From contig CAWGQE010000003.1 of the NCBI GenBank assembly GCA_963824705.1, positions 310,001 to 374,000 on the forward strand: a DNA stretch of 64,000 nucleotides, read 5' to 3'. A program made the position numbers and the translations under genes. This stretch comes from VRUE01 sp963824705 (GTDB lineage Bacteria; Actinomycetota; Thermoleophilia; Solirubrobacterales; 70-9). Below the pieces are notes generated by a model. It ran no database searches and was not told the origin of the DNA. It was given only the letters and a program-made list of their open reading frames with translations. Below are positions 61,134 to 64,000 of this stretch, one piece after another (within the stretch, counting starts at the first letter, position 1; the number at the start of each line of letters is the position of its first letter).

Positions 61134-61990
61134 GGCCGCGCATGGTAGCGGGCGGAGGCTTTTGGGGCTACAACGAGGAGCGCGCCGCCCAGCATCAGGC
61201 CCGCGGCGGCGGCGATCTGGGCATAGAAGCCGTCGTAGAGGACCGCCTTAGCGCCGGTGAAGCGGGAAGACTGGACACCCGCGTCGAGCCCGGCCGGCAG
61301 GTCGACGAGGAGGATGACGGCAAGGCTGATCAGGCCGAGCACGAAGATGACTCGTCCCAAGCCCCGCCGCCCCTCATTGCGCAGCGCGACCAGGGCTAGA
61401 AAGGCGGCGAGCAACGCGACGGGGACCAGCAGGAACGCGTGCGCCTGGCCGGCGGTCTTCGCGTCCACGGTCGGCGCGCTTGCCGACGGCAGCCCGGCAT
61501 AGCCCAGCTGGTCGATCTCCACCGCGCGGTAGTTGACGAACTGCGCGGCGATCAGGCAGGCGGCAGCGGCGAGGATGGTGAGGCAGATCGCCCGCTGCGG
61601 GGTGAGCACGGCGCTGACGCGGGTCGCGCCACTCCGCGCTCGGGTCGCGCCGCGCAGCAACAGTCGTTCGACCAGGGCCAGGCTGCGGAGGAGGAAAACG
61701 CCGACGGGGCGCAGGCGGCGGCCGAGGCGATGCCCTCTGGCCTGCGCCGCCCGCCCGGTCTTGGCAAGCCGGGGCCAGGCGCTTTGAAGCAGGCGGTTGA
61801 CCGTGCCATCGAGCTTCGCGGTCGCCGTCCGTGTGCGACGGCCAACCGCTGCTATCATCGCGCGTCGCTCAGGCTTCTTTTTCGCAGTTCGTTTCGCCGG
61901 GCCCGCGAGGGCCTTTTTCATGCGCCGATCCCGGCGGTTCTTGCCGGTAGGCCCCGACTTCTCAGATCTCTCTCGTTCCCGCTTCACCAA
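60986..61990 (-). CDS. Predicted membrane protein upstream of rpsL, unknown
   Basis: Up to 334 residues from TTG 61990 (GTG 61987 or ATG 61921 are alternatives). Basic N-terminus, then at least four hydrophobic helices (ICLTILAAAACLIAAQFVNY, AFLLVPVALLAAFLALVALR, VIFVLGLISLAVILLVDLPA, IAAAAGLMLGGALLVVAP). The last about 50 residues overlap rpsL by 148 nt and are Arg-rich, so the true 3' end may be near 61140 with a lost stop. Not recognised. Confidence 0.55.
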   Translation of the reverse strand: MVKRERERSEKSGPTGKNRRDRRMKKALAGPAKRTAKKKPERRAMIAAVGRRTRTATAKLDGTVNRLLQSAWPRLAKTGRAAQARGHRLGRRLRPVGVFLLRSLALVERLLLRGATRARSGATRVSAVLTPQRAICLTILAAAACLIAAQFVNYRAVEIDQLGYAGLPSASAPTVDAKTAGQAHAFLLVPVALLAAFLALVALRNEGRRGLGRVIFVLGLISLAVILLVDLPAGLDAGVQSSRFTGAKAVLYDGFYAQIAAAAGLMLGGALLVVAPKASARYHARPCRTRTNLFARAASGLRRRRRRRASSRAKGGRRASRRRNGAVSAPASPR

Positions 61991-62011
61991 ACCAAGGCTT
62001 ACCTTAAGACC

Positions 62012-64000
<1,989 letters not shown>

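Overview
This window looks like a chromosomal segment of a high-GC actinobacterium, most likely class Thermoleophilia (Solirubrobacterales-like). That placement is inferred from overall GC content, frequent GTG and TTG starts, and protein styles I associate with that group: TetR regulators with a long basic N-terminal leader, FG-GAP-like repeat proteins, RTX-type secreted proteins and a characteristic sigma-factor C-terminal remnant. It was not tested by any search.

Layout. 1-5.8 kb: an incomplete saccharopine-dehydrogenase-like gene, then a leftward ftsH / MpaB-like oxygenase / zinc-ribbon operon, a metallo-beta-lactamase-fold hydrolase and a secreted HExxH metallopeptidase. 5.8-10.5 kb: tRNA-Asp(GTC) followed by a 4.6-kb island bounded by a 43-bp direct repeat of the tRNA 3' end. 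It holds a frame-broken KAP-type membrane NTPase and a two-gene HTH plus nucleotidyltransferase-like (toxin-antitoxin-like) operon, but no recombinase. 10.6-14.5 kb: a large surface protein gene with about 14 FG-GAP-like repeats and at least ten reading-frame switches. 14.5-20.6 kb: glyoxalase-fold protein, XRE regulator, methyltransferase, ECF sigma factor, three consecutive TetR genes and a divergent pair of S51 peptidases.

20.6-31.8 kb: ferritin, an enolase-superfamily enzyme, then a set that reads as amine or amino-acid catabolism (DAO-type FAD oxidase, universal stress protein, APC permease, class III aminotransferase, PucR regulator, alanine dehydrogenase, aldehyde dehydrogenase). 31.9-35.0 kb: a coiled-coil membrane protein, an RTX-repeat secreted protein and a frame-broken secreted Ig-like protein. 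35.1-43.7 kb: an accessory zone starting at tRNA-Thr(GGT), with a sigma-factor remnant, a tRNA-Thr(CGT)-like remnant, a PH-like protein, a large membrane-anchored NACHT-type NTPase and small regulatory and membrane proteins. 44.2-46.2 kb: acyl-CoA dehydrogenase and an AbiEi/DUF559 protein.

46.4-57.9 kb is an intact core block rpmG-secE-nusG-rplK-rplA-rplJ-rplL-rpoB-rpoC. Then come a flavin monooxygenase, a small membrane protein, a HAD-fold protein, leftward rpsL-rpsG, a membrane protein, and divergent fusA running off the right edge.

Two window-wide patterns stand out. First, frame disruptions occur only in accessory genes, while the core genes are intact. Second, several intergenic gaps and gene ends carry long perfect inverted repeats (15-25 bp arms, different sequence at each site), often enclosing 70-130 nt with further nested hairpins.
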